DNA from: Tetradesmus obliquus
Taxonomy: Eukaryota > Chlorophyta > Chlorophyceae > Sphaeropleales > Scenedesmaceae
DNA length: 64,000 nucleotides
Assembly (NCBI GenBank): GCA_030272155.1
Contig: CP126191.1
Span: forward strand, 10,721,001 to 10,785,000
Reading direction: 5' to 3'
Shown here: piece by piece, positions 46,218-57,910 of the stretch
Layout: every line of letters starts with the position of its first letter
Position numbering within the stretch: position 1 is the first letter of the stretch
The notes under the pieces: generated by a model
The model's database searches: none
Seen by the model: the letters and a program-made list of their open reading frames with translations, nothing else
What the model was told of the DNA's origin: nothing
Position numbers and translations under genes: made by a program

Positions 46218-48909
46218 ATGCAGTGTGCACCAGGCATCATGCAGAAGCCCTTCTACCAGAACCTACGGCTCTTCACTCCATGGAGAAAGGGCACACAGGG
46301 CACAGAGGAGCTGCAGCAGCACCAAGAAAGGACGCAGCTGGCACCAGCACCAAGCGAAAACTCTGTTGCTGTGCACCCACCAACAGAAACAGGCGCTGGC
46401 AGCAACCCACGTGATCCTCAGGGCTGCAGCAGTGAGTCTCAGCTACGGGCTCTACCATGTTCGGAGTAGAGGCAACCTGTCCACACTGCATGTTGTGTGA
46501 AGAGTGGGCCGTCTGTTGTCGCAGCTGCCCCTTGACGAGCTGTGAGGCACAATGCTGCCTGCAGTTGGCAGCTACTGATGGTAAGACACCTGTGTTTGTG
46601 ATCCTGCAGGCAAGGCCTCATCTTCTGGTGACGCAACAGCTACCTCAACAGCAAATGCTACTCTGCCCTCGGGCGCTGGCGCTGCTTCTGCTGGTGGTGG
46701 CGCTGGGGCCAGGGGCGCGAGCAATTACGGCGGAGGCCCCTCAGGGGCTGGCGGCAGCGGGCGCTGCGGCAGCCCCATCAACCTGGTGGATCCAGAGCCT
46801 GACACAGCAGCCATGTTTGCGGTGAGCTGCTGAGGAGTTGGTGCGGTGCGTTTTCCGCATGCTGCATAGTGCAGCAGCAGCTCAGCAGCACCTGAAGTGG
46901 CGGCAGTAACAAGTCGGTGATTGTATGTCGGAAAGGGTTACTGCTCCTCCTCAGCAGCTGCCTCCATCACCTGTGCTGGCAAGCGTGGCCATGTGACAGC
47001 ATTGTGCTGCTGCCGCTGCCCGCAGGGTCTGAAGATGGTGTTCCCGCGTGAGGGCGGTGCTGGGTCTGTGGACCTGACGCCTGCTGACCTGGCGTGCCTG
47101 GACCCCAAGCGCTTCCTGAACGACAACCTCATCGACTTCTACCTCAAGTAAGGGGCTGATTTGTGTGGATGGAGGGTGATGCATGTCGAAACACATGCAG
47201 TTCTTAGCTGGTGGCAGCAGGCTGCGTACTCACCTTGCCATGCACCTTGCGCTGGTTTTGCGTGTGCAGGTGGGTGGAGCTCACACCCGCTCACAGCCGC
47301 TTCTACTTCTTCAATAGCTTCTTTTACACGAAGCTCAGCGGGCTCGGCAGCGATGGAGGCAGCGGGTGCAGCAACGGAGTTGGCAGCACGGGCGGCAGCG
47401 GGGGCAGCAGCAGGAGTGGCAGCAGCAGCGGCAGCGGGAGCGGCAATGAGAGCGGCAGCAAGGCAGCAAGAAAAAAGATGAGAAAGGACGCCTGGGCAAG
47501 GCGCTGTGCGAAAACACGCGACAGGGTGAAGGAGTACACCAAGGTGCGCTGGACATGTTGGGCTGCGTGGACGCAAGCAGAGCAGGTTTCTGCTGGTGTC
47601 CACTGCGGTGATGGGCTGTCATTGCAGTCAAGGCTGGTGTGTCTATACACATTTCCATCCTCTGCTGGCAAGCAACAGTAAGTTTCCTGATCTGTGCCGC
47701 TGCAGGGCGTGGACATCTTTGCCAAGGACTTCCTGCTGGTGCCCATTTTCTACAAATCGCACTGGAGCCTGGCCATCGTGTGCCACCCAGGCCTCTTTGC
47801 GCAGCGCATGCAGCAGATGGCGGCACAGGTGGAGCAGCATCATGAGGCTGCGGCAGCTGCAGCAGGTGGTGACGGGTCTGCTGCTGGTGCTGCTGCTGCT
47901 GGTGCTGCTGGTGGTGGTAGTGGCGTTGAAGCTGAACCGGTCATCATCCACCTCGACAGCCTGTGCGGCACGGCAGGTGCGGCAGCATGCTGCCGCAGCA
48001 GGCGGTTCGCTTGCTGTTGCATGTGGTGGCAGGGATCTCAGTAACACAGCACTACATAGCCAGTTTCGGCTTAATTGACAAGTGACCAATTCTGTGGCAC
48101 TTGTGTGACTTGTGCTGTGGCGCTTGCCAAGCTGTTACTGCTGCTGCCGCTGCTGCTGCCAGATGGTCATCACACATGGATCATTGTGAGCGACCTGCGC
48201 TGCTGGCTGAAGCAGGAGTTCCTGGCACAGCAGCAGCAGCCAGAGCAACAGATGCCAACATACTCATTGGGGCAGGTGAGGCAGTCTTGATTGCCTTGTC
48301 AGCAGTGCTGGCAGTCAGCTGTGCTCCCAAAGCAATTGCTGTATTGCCCAGCATGCTTGCAGATTGCAAAGTTGCTTGAAAACCCGCACAGAAGTTGCCG
48401 TGAGCGCTGCGCATAAGCGCGGTTGACCACGCGTCTGGTTTCAAACAACTATTGGTCATGCAGTTCCTGGCTGGGCCTTAAGCTGCTTCCTGCTGAGTTG
48501 CTGTGTATTGCTGCTTGCTGTCTGCAGCTGCTGCCATCCTGCAAGGTGTCAACGCTACCCAAGCAGAACAATGGCTGTGACTGCGGCCTGTTTACGCTGG
48601 CCTACGTGGAACGCTTTGTGCACGCCAACCCACCAGCACTCAGCAGGAAGGCGGTCCTGGACAAAAAGAGTGAGCCGTGCTGCTGAACAGCAATTGTGGT
48701 TTGGTGCAGTAATTGTGGGTGCTGGAATGGTTGTTTTTCAGATTTGATGGGTGCCTTGAGTGCCCTGCTGCAGTGTGTGCCTCTGCAAACGTCCTCATGT
48801 ATGTGACTCCCAGCAACACAAGATCACGGCAGTGCAGCTGCGATGTGTGGAAGCCTACATGGCTGCACAGCCCGGCCATGACTTCACCCCTGGCAGCATC
48901 CTCGACAGA

Positions 48910-48955
<46 letters not shown>

Positions 48956-49111
48956 AGCCGGCCAGCAAGCGGCAGCGCATTGGTGAACTGTCCTTGCCGT
49001 CTCTTTCACCGGCAGGTGCCACTCCTTCTTCTGCCAGCAGATTGGATGCAGCTGCAGCAGCAGCAGCAGGATCGCAGCTACCCTTCAGCTTGGATGTTGC
49101 AGCACCACTAC

Positions 49112-49208
<97 letters not shown>

Positions 49209-50387
49209 TTGCTGCTGCAGGTGCCCAACAGCACAGCCTGCACATCAGTTGGAAGTTCGACGTGCAGTTAGCAGCAGTTGCTGCTCACGCCTGTGCCAGA
49301 TGGCGGCCCTGCAACAACTCGGCTGACGTCTGCCTGTCATGCACTGCTTATTTGTGCTGCTGCAGTGGCTCTGAGTGCTGTTGACCCGCGCCTGATGCGG
49401 CAGGACTGGTTCCACCCTACTGTGGCCACCTGCATGCGCGGCCACCTGCGCCACATGCTGCTGAGCATGATGCTGGAGCAGGCGACTGACAAGACGTTGC
49501 CGGGGGTGGCGGCTGCGCTGGCGGACACAGAGATGTACAAACACAAGCAGGAGCTGCTGCAGGAATATGTGCAGCACCACCAGGAGTGAGTGATATGCGA
49601 TTAAGCTTTGACGCACATACGATCGCAGGTAGCATCTGAAGCCAGTTGCAAAGGTGACAGTTGCATTGTGGAGCACGCCTGGAGCCTCTGACATGGTGCA
49701 GTTCACGGCGGCAGAACAGTTGGGAGGTTTATAACAGCGCCAAGTGTATGTAATGCATGCCATGCTGCTGTGTTGTCGTAGCATTTCTTTCCCTACAGTG
49801 TGGCTGTCCTCACAGTCTTTTCCTCTCTTGGCTACGTGCTGTATTGTAGGGTGCATCCAGTGTGTGGCTACGTGGCTCCCGGTGACTACGCAGCAGTGAG
49901 GCAGCAGCTGGCAGCATACCAGCGGCACCACCAGCAGCAGAAGAAGGCGCGCCGCAAGGCAGCGGCAGCAGGAGAGCGCCAGCAGGGACAGCCGCAGCTG
50001 CAGGAGCAGGAGCTGGTGGCGCAGCAGCAACAGGACCAGCGATATCAGGAGCAGCAGCAGGAGCTGCAGTTGCAGCGGGAGCACCCAGAAGATCAGCACC
50101 GGCAACAGCAGCGAATTCAGCAGGTGCTGCGGGTGCTGCGGGGCCAGCCACAGGAGCTGCAGCAGGTGCTGCAGCATCTGCTGCAGGAGCTGCAGAAGGA
50201 GTCACAGAAGCAGCAGCAGCCACAGCAACAGCAGCAGCTGATTCAGGAGCAGCAGCACACACTGCGAGATGCACCAGCTGGTCAGCCCTCTGCGCCAGGT
50301 GGTGATGTGCCTCTTACTCTGCTGCCGCAACTTCCGCGCAGTCCTGCAGCTGCAGCTGTTGTTGGCAACAGCAGTGCTGCTGCTGTG

Positions 50388-50454
<67 letters not shown>

Positions 50455-51465
50455 CTTCTGGCCAACCTGGCGGCAGGACAGCAGGCAAGAAGCGTGCACG
50501 GGCCGCAGGTGCAGCAGCAGCCTCTGCAGGTGGGCGTGATGCTGCTGGATGTATGGTGGTAGTCTTTTTGTGCCAAGTGTCTTGCTGCCTACATCAGCAG
50601 CATGCATGCAAACATGCAGCCGTGGCAGCAGGCTTTCGACTGCATTTGTGAAAAACAGAACATACCACATCTGCTCTGTGCCGCTGAGTCGTGGTCGATG
50701 TGATGCTTCTTTGCTGCAGGCTCATGTGCAGGCCTGCAGCCAGCTCCTGCAGAGATGATGGCAGGAACAGCAGACCCAGGGCCTGACCGCACAGGGCAGG
50801 TGGGAACCGCTGTGGCTGCACTCAGTGAGAAGTCGTGCAGCCAATGCTGAACGCATGTCATGACACGCAGGGGCCATCGACTCTGAGGTTGTGTCAGTTT
50901 CCGTTTCAGAATTGAGCAGTAATATACTGCAGTGGCACAGAAGTAACACTTCCTTCTCTGTGAAGCTGCTGTTTTTGCACTGTGTCATACCCAATCAACC
51001 AAACCATTTTTGCCTATCTGTCTCACCTGCCCTTGCCCAGGAGGATGATGCACACTCTAGGGGCGCAGCGAAGCGGCAGCGGCTCATGAAGACGGCCAGC
51101 TCAAGATTGGCTGCAGCAGCTGCTGCTGGCCAGGGCGGCAAAGGGGCACAGGTATGGCAGCTGTTTGATTGTGCAATCGACGCCGTCATCCACACCAAGC
51201 TCGCGTCTTGCTCCAGCACATCCTTGTTGCTGGTGTGGTAGCCAGCAGCACCACCTGCCGGTGCTGTGCTTTGTGCGCAGTACAATGCGCTGAACATGTA
51301 CTGTGTTGTGTGTGCTACTGATCTGGGAGGTGCTTGGCATTTACAGGCAACAGCAGCAGATTGTATTCTATGTATGTTGACTTACGTCTTTTGGCAGCTT
51401 GCCAGATGATATGGCGCTTGCAGCTTGCAGCTTGACCTTCTCTGCAGCCATGGCTGGCACTAATT

Positions 51466-51519
<54 letters not shown>

Positions 51520-52078
51520 CGCTGCCGTTGCTGCTGCTGCTTCTACTGCTGCTGCCGCCGCTGCCGGCACAGGTCGACGGCAGCCCTGCAGAGGGCGCAG
51601 CTACTGCAGCGGACCATGGCGCGCACAGGACAGACAGGGTGGCGGACTTTGCCGCTGGTGGGGCCGAGCCAGATGATGTGGAAGACCAGGTGCGGGTGAA
51701 GGAACGCGTGTGAAATAGTGCTTGTGCCACTCATTGGATGCACATGACCAGCTGCATCGGAAAGTACACCTGAACAGACATGGTCATGCATTGTTCAGTG
51801 CAGTGCCGTGATGCATGATTAATGCATGATTTAAACGCCTCGCCGCAGTGTCAGGCCTCACTACATTTGCATGCTGCACAGGTATGTGTCTGAGACCACA
51901 GCTGCATGCCAGCAACACACCTTGATGGTACTCATGCGTCTACTGCGCAAAGATGACACATCATATCGCTGTCACACTGTGTTTTTGTCTACAGTTCTTG
52001 CTGGCTGAGGAGGAAGACGGAGCACCTGTTGGCGCCGAGTTGGCTGAGGTCGGTGCTGCCAGCAGTGCTCATGCTTGA
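46218..52078 (+). CDS. Ulp1/SENP-type SUMO protease (OTS/ULP1c-d class) with long Q/A-rich tail
   Basis: In-phase exons: 46218(or acceptor 46224)-46431, 46610-46821, 47026-47147, 47270-47543, 47706-47976, 48163-48275, 48528-48669, then one or more unresolved exons (48.8-49.3 kb), then about 49370-49585, 49850-50529, 50720-50799, 51041-51151, 51573-51689 and 51995-52078. The C48 catalytic set is complete: His in YKSHWSLAIV (47760), Asp in VIIHLDSL (47955), Gln in LPKQNNGCDCG (48564) and Cys (48582). FLNDNLIDFYLKWVELTP and FYFFNSFFYTKLS match plant OTS proteases, as does RQDWFHPTVATCM after the core. A Gly/Ser/Arg insert and an Ala/Gly insert interrupt the core. The tail has poly-Gln, poly-Ala and NLS-like KKRARA and AKRQRL, ending AASSAHA. 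It should remove or mature SUMO in the nucleus. Confidence 0.8.
49115..49204 (+). repeat. 30-copy CAG tract in the SUMO protease gene
   Basis: An uninterrupted run of about 30 CAG units, the longest in the window. Depending on splicing it is read as Ala or Gln. A run of about 15 GCT units (Ala) lies upstream at 48910-48955. Confidence 0.9.
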
Positions 52079-52227
52079 TATTGTTGCTGAAGCTGTACAG
52101 CAGGCATGTCCATGTGGCTCAGCGTTGCGACCGCTGCTGATCCAATGTTGAACCGTGTGGCAAGATCAGCACTTGTCAAAAAAAGTGTCCGACGGCTACT
52201 TGCAGGTTCAGTTGGCCAGCCTGTCAC

Positions 52228-52554
52228 TTGTGGCTGTGGCAGTCCTTGCCTCTACAACTTTATCAGCAGTTTGCAGTGCTCATGTTAATCCTTCATCAGC
52301 AGTTTGTAGTGCTCACGTTGATCTTGATGCTGAACAAGCTGTTCATGTACCTGCAGACCAAAAGAATGCTGAAGTGCCTGGTTGCTGCATGGGCCAGCAG
52401 CCGAGGCCGCAAGAAGCAAGGTGGCAATGCTGGTGCTGGACAGGCTGCTGATGATGTGCAGGTGAAACACCACTGCAACATAACGTCAGTGCTTGCATAT
52501 CGGTGTTGACAAGGGTTTTGTGCTTGCTGGTACAGCCACAGCTGGGAAACCGGC

Positions 52555-52621
<67 letters not shown>

Positions 52622-53476
52622 ATGCGTTTGTGCGCGCCCCGCGTTTCATGCGGGCATGCGTGTGTTCCTCGTCTATACGTTGCAGCAGCTGAATCTGCTG
52701 CTGTACCAGCAGGGGGGTATTTACCGCAGGGCTGTTTTCCTTTGCTGACATGTGCTGCAGGTGGACTATGGGCGGCTTCTGCAGCACGTGGGACAGATGC
52801 TAAAGGAGTATGAGAAGGACTTGCCGGTGAGCTTGATGGTCCGGGCTGCTAGGCAGGTTGTTACCACACATGCACAGTGGCTGGCAGCCAATCCAAGATA
52901 TCATTGTAGGTTTTTGCTGAGTTCACAACACTGCTGGGGCAGTGTGTTGTGAGCATGCAAGGTGTGGGTTGTACACACATCCATTTTTGCGCTCTTCAAC
53001 GTATGGTGACAGATGTAGCTCATCCTTCAGCAATGTGTCTGCAATGATGCCGAATCCTGAAACAATGGCTGAGTCGTTGGCCTACCTAGCAGCATGTTTG
53101 CGACCTTCTTTGGTGTAGGTTGAGGCTGAACCTTGTGTTGCTGAACACATGTCTGTGTCCGCAGGCAAGCCGTAAGGCACCGGTACGGCTGCTGAACAGC
53201 GTTTCTGCAGTCTTGACCAAAAGCAGGCTCTATGGTGTATGTGTGGTCTGCATCAAGCACAACAGCGGGTACCAGGTCAGTGTCAACCTGAACGCGCATG
53301 GAGAGGCAGCTGCTGGTGCCAGGTTGTCAATTTGGGGAGGCGGCCCTGGTGCTGCAGGTGTGCGCAAGGCCCTGACAGATCTTGCAGCACGTCTGAAAGA
53401 CCTGAAGAATTGTGCAAGGCAGGATTATGTGGATGAGCTGGTAATGCACATCGACAAGCTGCTGTTTGCACAGTGA
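52228..53476 (+). CDS. unrecognised protein with N-terminal hydrophobic helix (5' end uncertain)
   Basis: Three phase-0 exons: one ending at 52461 (VVLTLILMLNKLFMYL, then KCLVAAWASSRGRKKQGG, ending AADDVQ), 52761-52826 (VDYGRLLQHVGQMLKEYEKD) and 53165-53476. The last exon reads through 103 residues with normal composition, including KSRLYGVCVVCIKHNSGYQ, VSVNLNAHGEAAAGARLSIW, LAARLKDLKNC and the end VMHIDKLLFAQ. This C-terminal exon is one of the few here without repeats and looks like a genuine folded domain, but I do not know the family. The start codon was not fixed; the coordinate given is the start of the open frame. Confidence 0.5.
52555..52620. repeat. TGCG microsatellite
   Basis: About 16 perfect TGCG units in the intron between the first two exons of the 52.2-kb gene. 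Confidence 0.95.
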
Positions 53477-53579
53477 GCTGTGAATGGTCCAAATGGAGAG
53501 CGGCACTTGTACATGAATTCCCCCTGCAGCTTTTCGTTGGAGCAGCAGCTGGCTTGAAGGCCGGCCAGGCCACAAAGCG

Positions 53580-53619
<40 letters not shown>

Positions 53620-53864
53620 TTTTGCATGCTACAGCTGCAGTTGCTACCTGGTGATAGCTGCTGACCTGGCAACGCTTGCTTCTGACTGCCCCATGAGGCG
53701 AAGGAAGCAGGCACAAGCACATACCAGGTGCGGGAGACCAGTCACACATGGCATGTTGCACGCTACATGCTGCATGCAGCACGAATGGAGTTTCAGATGC
53801 ATTGCAGCAGTACCCACGTCAGCATGACACAATGCTGCAGTCATGAAAGAGTTATCTCTGCTAG

Positions 53865-55209
53865 TTGCCGAGGATGCGTTGGCCTAAACTCATCACTGTC
53901 ATCCTGCTGCTGCTGCTCCTGCTGTTATTGTTGCTGCTTAAGTCACAACACGCTCTTACTGACATCATCCTGCCAGAGCAGTTGCACAACTGTGTCGCAG
54001 TGCTGACGGCCACAGCAGGGCAAAGCTGCACAGCACTCCCTACAGGCATATACTCCTGCACGGTGAGTGTGCACTTTGCAACTCAGTATGTTTGACAACA
54101 TGCAGCAGGCACGGTGCTTGTCGATCAGTGCGGTCAATTATTGCTTGCCCCTTTTGCTTCTCATTCGATCATTTTGCTTGTGGCGTGTGGCTGTAATGCT
54201 GCGCACGCTGTTGTTGAAATTTTTTCATCAGCTGAAGTTGCTGCTCCGCGTGCGGCGCTGAACATGCTGCCTGCTGTGCTGTGTTCCTTCTTTTGTATCC
54301 TGCAGGTGCTGCAGTTTGTGACGCGGCTCTGCATTGCATTTATCAAGGCATGCAAGATGGCGAGGCTGGGCCGCATCCACCTGTTCAACAAAGCGAGGGT
54401 AGCCTGCTGCAGGCGTTAGGGGCAGGCCAGGTGGGGAGCGGCAGCGCACAAACAGGCGTTAGGGGCTGGCCCGGTGGGGAGCGGCAGCACACAAAGATAG
54501 ATGCAGGCTGCTTTGAGGGCAGTGCGCAGCTGAAGCTGCAGCATGTCGTGCCTTTTTGCGTGTTGCGTGTGGTTGTAATGCTGCGCACTCTGTTGTTCAA
54601 CTCCCTGGGTGCAGGCGAGATGATGGCAGCCAGCTGCCTGGCACGCACCAGCGGCGTAGGTCAGCCAGGGCGGCTGCCTACGCAGCAGCAGCTGCTGTGG
54701 GGCCCACAGAGGGCGCTGCAGCGACGGCAGCAGTGGCAGCAGCCACCGAGGGTACAGATGAAGGCGCTGGGGATGTGGCACAGCAGCAGCAGCAGAACTG
54801 GAAGCAGCTGCAGCAGCTGGGGCAACATATGCGCGGGCGGTGCTGTTGGTGCGCCAGATGCCGGAGCATATGGCTCTGACTGTGGACATGCAGGTAGGTT
54901 GCGCATGATCCAATTGCTGCAGTTCTGCATAAGAGAGTGGCATGGCTGTTGTACTGCAGCCCCGCGCGAAAGACCCCGCCCTTCCTGCAAGTGCTTCACA
55001 CCTCAGTGTGTGCAACCTGCGCAAGTACCTAATAAAGGCTCATGCTGCACCTGGCAGTTTGTGATCATCTGCGCACCAGCCACTGCTGCCATCCGTGCTG
55101 CTGCCAATGCGACACCACTGCCTCGCCTCAGGTTGCCGAAAGAACTGACAAAATCGCCCACCTAGTGGAGCTGCTGGCAGCACTACAGCAGCAGCAGCGC
55201 GCCGCGTAG
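53865..55209 (+). CDS. unrecognised low-complexity protein, exon chain partly resolved
   Basis: Exons that look real: 53865-54062 (a start with [18 protein letters not shown], a Leu run from CTG repeats, then ALTDIILPEQLHNCVAVLTA), 54306-54398 (VLQFVTRLCIAFIKACKMAR, then LGRIHLFNKAR), a third exon ending at about 54894 (AVLLVRQMPEHMALTVDMQ before GTAGGT) and the last, 55132-55209 (VAERTDKIAHLVELLAALQQ, ending in TAG). Exons 1, 2 and 4 agree in phase; the start of exon 3 is unclear because its Ala/Gln-rich part is open in several frames. The short helices with Arg/Lys resemble those of the 32.3- and 52.2-kb proteins. Exon 2 with its flanks is repeated at 56842-57168. Confidence 0.4.
54224..54550 (+). 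repeat. 327-bp duplicated segment, copy 1
   Basis: Matches 56842-57168 base for base as far as I can read. It includes the 93-nt exon 54306-54398 and both intron flanks, plus an internal 38-bp tandem repeat (GGCGTTAGGGGC...) at 54412-54494. Confidence 0.95.
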
Positions 55210-55479
55210 TTTGTGCCTGCTGAGGTGGAGGCTTGGCTTGGGAAAAGGCGTGGAAGCGGCGGCTGCCGGGGCCGGTGGCGCTGGCAGAAGCTCAAGCTGC
55301 TCGCACCGGCCAGGAAGGTCGGCGGCAATGGCAAAACGCGGGTGCAATGCCGCCCAGCATTTGCGAGTGAGCTGCTGTGAGGCACAGTCGGTAGGCCACA
55401 CCTTGCACTGCATTAGGAGTGGCTCCACACCCTGACAGCAACGTGCATCACATGTCTTTGCTGCTGAGCTTGCTGGTGT

Positions 55480-55899
55480 GTTCTGTGCTACTGCTGCTGC
55501 TGCCCGCGCAGGGGACGCACCTGGTTGCCGGCATGCTGGGCGTGCTGGATGTGCCGTGCGAATAGAAGACGCGGCACCGGTGCGGCTGGACATCAACCTC
55601 GAGCAGCGCGACAGCTGGGGCGAGTACTGGTGCAAGAATCCAGGTGAGTCGGGTGGGGTTGGGGGTTTGATGGGCAACAGAAAATTGGCAAGGCCTCACG
55701 ATGGTAACCGCATGGTGTGAGCTGCTGGAGCTAGCCGGGGCATGCAACACGGCGTGACTACATCAGACGTAAGCCAAGCTTGTTCAGAGCCAGCCAACGC
55801 TATGGTTACAGGCAGAATGAACATCGGACATGAGAGTGGTGGCGCCCGTTTCCCCTCCAGCATCATGATGAATCGACGATAGATCTGTGCGTCACTTGT

Positions 55900-55939
<40 letters not shown>

Positions 55940-56513
55940 AGGTGCTGTATGACCTGCAGCTGATGAGCCAGGCCAGCCCGGTGGCACTTCTTCCCCGCCA
56001 GCGCAGTGCTTGACGTCATGCCGCACAGGTACGAAGCGCCATGGGCATGCTGAGCTCCTTTGTGGCTGGGCCCGCGGCCCTACATGGGTTGTTTGCTGAT
56101 TGGCTGCAATGACAACAACGTCAGAAGCTCAGAGAGGTTCACCTGAACTGCTGCATACGCAACAAGGGCCGAGGTGTTCAACATCACTCACATGCTTCTT
56201 TGTTATGCTGGTTGAACTTCCTTGCATATGGTCAGTCTCCTCACCCAGCTGCTGTTGGACACACGAGCTAGCGCCACAATCTGTGGCACACACAGTCCTG
56301 CCACCACCCACTGCCTGTCACAGCCTCTGCACCTGCTTTCTGGTCTGCGCATCTGCCGCTGGTATATTCCTGCTGCGCTTGCAGGCTCATCCCGCTCATC
56401 CCCTTCCTGCAGCTGCAGGCACGGGTGGATGGCTTGCCTGTGGAGCAGCTGGACATGCACATGGCGCGCCAGCTGGTGGAGGGAGCTGCGCCAGTCCTAC
56501 TGAGCGGTGAGCA
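55480..56513 (+). other. scattered exon-like fragments
   Basis: Possible exons: RLDINLEQRDSWGEYWCKNP ending at a GTGAGT donor (about 55646), VLYDLQLMSQASPVALLPRQ ending in TGA (55941-56013) after a 12-unit CTG run, and LQARVDGLPVEQLDMHMARQ then LVEGAAPVLLS ending at a GTGAGC donor (about 56413-56506). Each has good splice borders, but I could not join them in phase. They may be exons of the next gene or remains of a duplicated one. Confidence 0.3.
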
Positions 56514-56841
56514 ACACAGGCCCGTTGCCATGTACTTGCACTTGCCCGGGACGCAGCAACACCTGTTCAGCAGGCAGCGCACGTGTGACAGGCACACCTA
56601 GACACCCACCACACATCAGCTGCCTGGGGAGTGCAGCGGCAGGTGACGGCTGTCACACAAAGAAGCCTGGACGCAGCTTAAACACAACAACACGCACACG
56701 TCACCCGCAGGCGGCAAAATGACTGTAAGTCGGCGGGAAGCTACCGATGTGGACAGACAGAACATGACAGCGCGCACTGTTTGACACAACAGCTGCTCTG
56801 GATCGTCAGCCGTTTCATCAACTTTCTTGTCGTCCTGCGCC

Positions 56842-57168
56842 TTCATCAGCTGAAGTTGCTGCTCCGCGTGCGGCGCTGAACATGCTGCCTGCTGTGCTGT
56901 GTTCCTTCTTTTGTATCCTGCAGGTGCTGCAGTTTGTGACGCGGCTCTGCATTGCATTTATCAAGGCATGCAAGATGGCGAGGCTGGGCCGCATCCACCT
57001 GTTCAACAAAGCGAGGGTAGCCTGCTGCAGGCGTTAGGGGCAGGCCAGGTGGGGAGCGGCAGCGCACAAACAGGCGTTAGGGGCTGGCCCGGTGGGGAGC
57101 GGCAGCACACAAAGATAGATGCAGGCTGCTTTGAGGGCAGTGCGCAGCTGAAGCTGCAGCATGTCGTG
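56842..57168 (+). repeat. 327-bp duplicated segment, copy 2
   Basis: Second copy of 54224-54550, about 2.6 kb downstream in the same orientation, with no difference seen. It again carries the exon VLQFVTRLCIAFIKACKMAR (56925-57017). Confidence 0.95.
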
Positions 57169-57569
57169 ACGTTCTGTGCGTGTCCAGATGTGCTTCCTGC
57201 CAACAACCATTACTGAAAAGAAACATCAGTCCAAATTATCTGGAGTCTGAAAATGGCTGATTTACAGCCGCCGTGTGCTCCTTACTTGAAATCAAACAAT
57301 GCTGCATAACCAACCCGTCGGAGACGTGTAGTGTCAGGGCGCCTGGCCTCTGCGCCTCATGCTTGTTGTGCTGCCAGACATGTGTGTGCCGCCTACAGGG
57401 ACCACCACCGCCGTCGCGTCAAGATCAAGCGACAATGCAGGAGGCAGCGCATATGGCGGCAGGCACAGACAGGATCTGGCTGGGAGTCAGGCAGTGCAGC
57501 AGCGGGCGATGATGAGCTCCAGGCTGGTACTGAGGCAGCAAGATCCCTGGTACTGGCTGGTTAGGTCAA

Positions 57570-57910
57570 GCAGCAGCGGCGCACCAGACAGGCTGCCGCG
57601 AGCTTGGATGAGGGAGAGGGTGGCAGCAGCGACAGTGCCAGTGACCGTGAATGACAAATTAGGGGGCAAGCGGCAGCACGTGCTGCTGCTGCCGTAGTCA
57701 GCGGCCTCTCCCTGCTTAAGATCGTGAAGCAGCTGGTGGCGAAAGACAAGCCTGAGGCAGGTGCAGCTGGCGGGGCCAGCGGCAGCAGCAGCTGGCCCAG
57801 GCTGAGTGTTCGGGACGTTGTACGCAACAGGAGCACGCGCAGGTGGCAGCAGGCGGCAGTTGGGCGTGACCACGGACGGCGATGGCGGCGCAACAGGTCC
57901 TAACAGTGGT
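57570..57910 (+). pseudogene. exon-like frame with internal TGA
   Basis: After an acceptor near 57564 one frame reads VKQQRRTRQAAASLDEGEGG, then SSDSASDRE, a TGA at 57652-57654, and on in the same frame through an Ala run, SLLKIVKQLVAKDKPEAGAA and WPRLSVRDVVRNRS to a stop. Both halves look like protein, so either a short intron is missed or the copy is dead. It lies just downstream of the 327-bp duplicate, which supports a decaying paralog of the 53.9-kb gene. Confidence 0.3.

Noticed and set aside
52493-52813. ORF with Ala-Cys-Val-Arg repeats
   Set aside because: It is the translation of the TGCG microsatellite inside an intron.
57331-57564. Arg-rich ORF (RDHHRRRVKIKRQ)
   Set aside because: Three overlapping frames are open here, and none could be preferred on splice phase.
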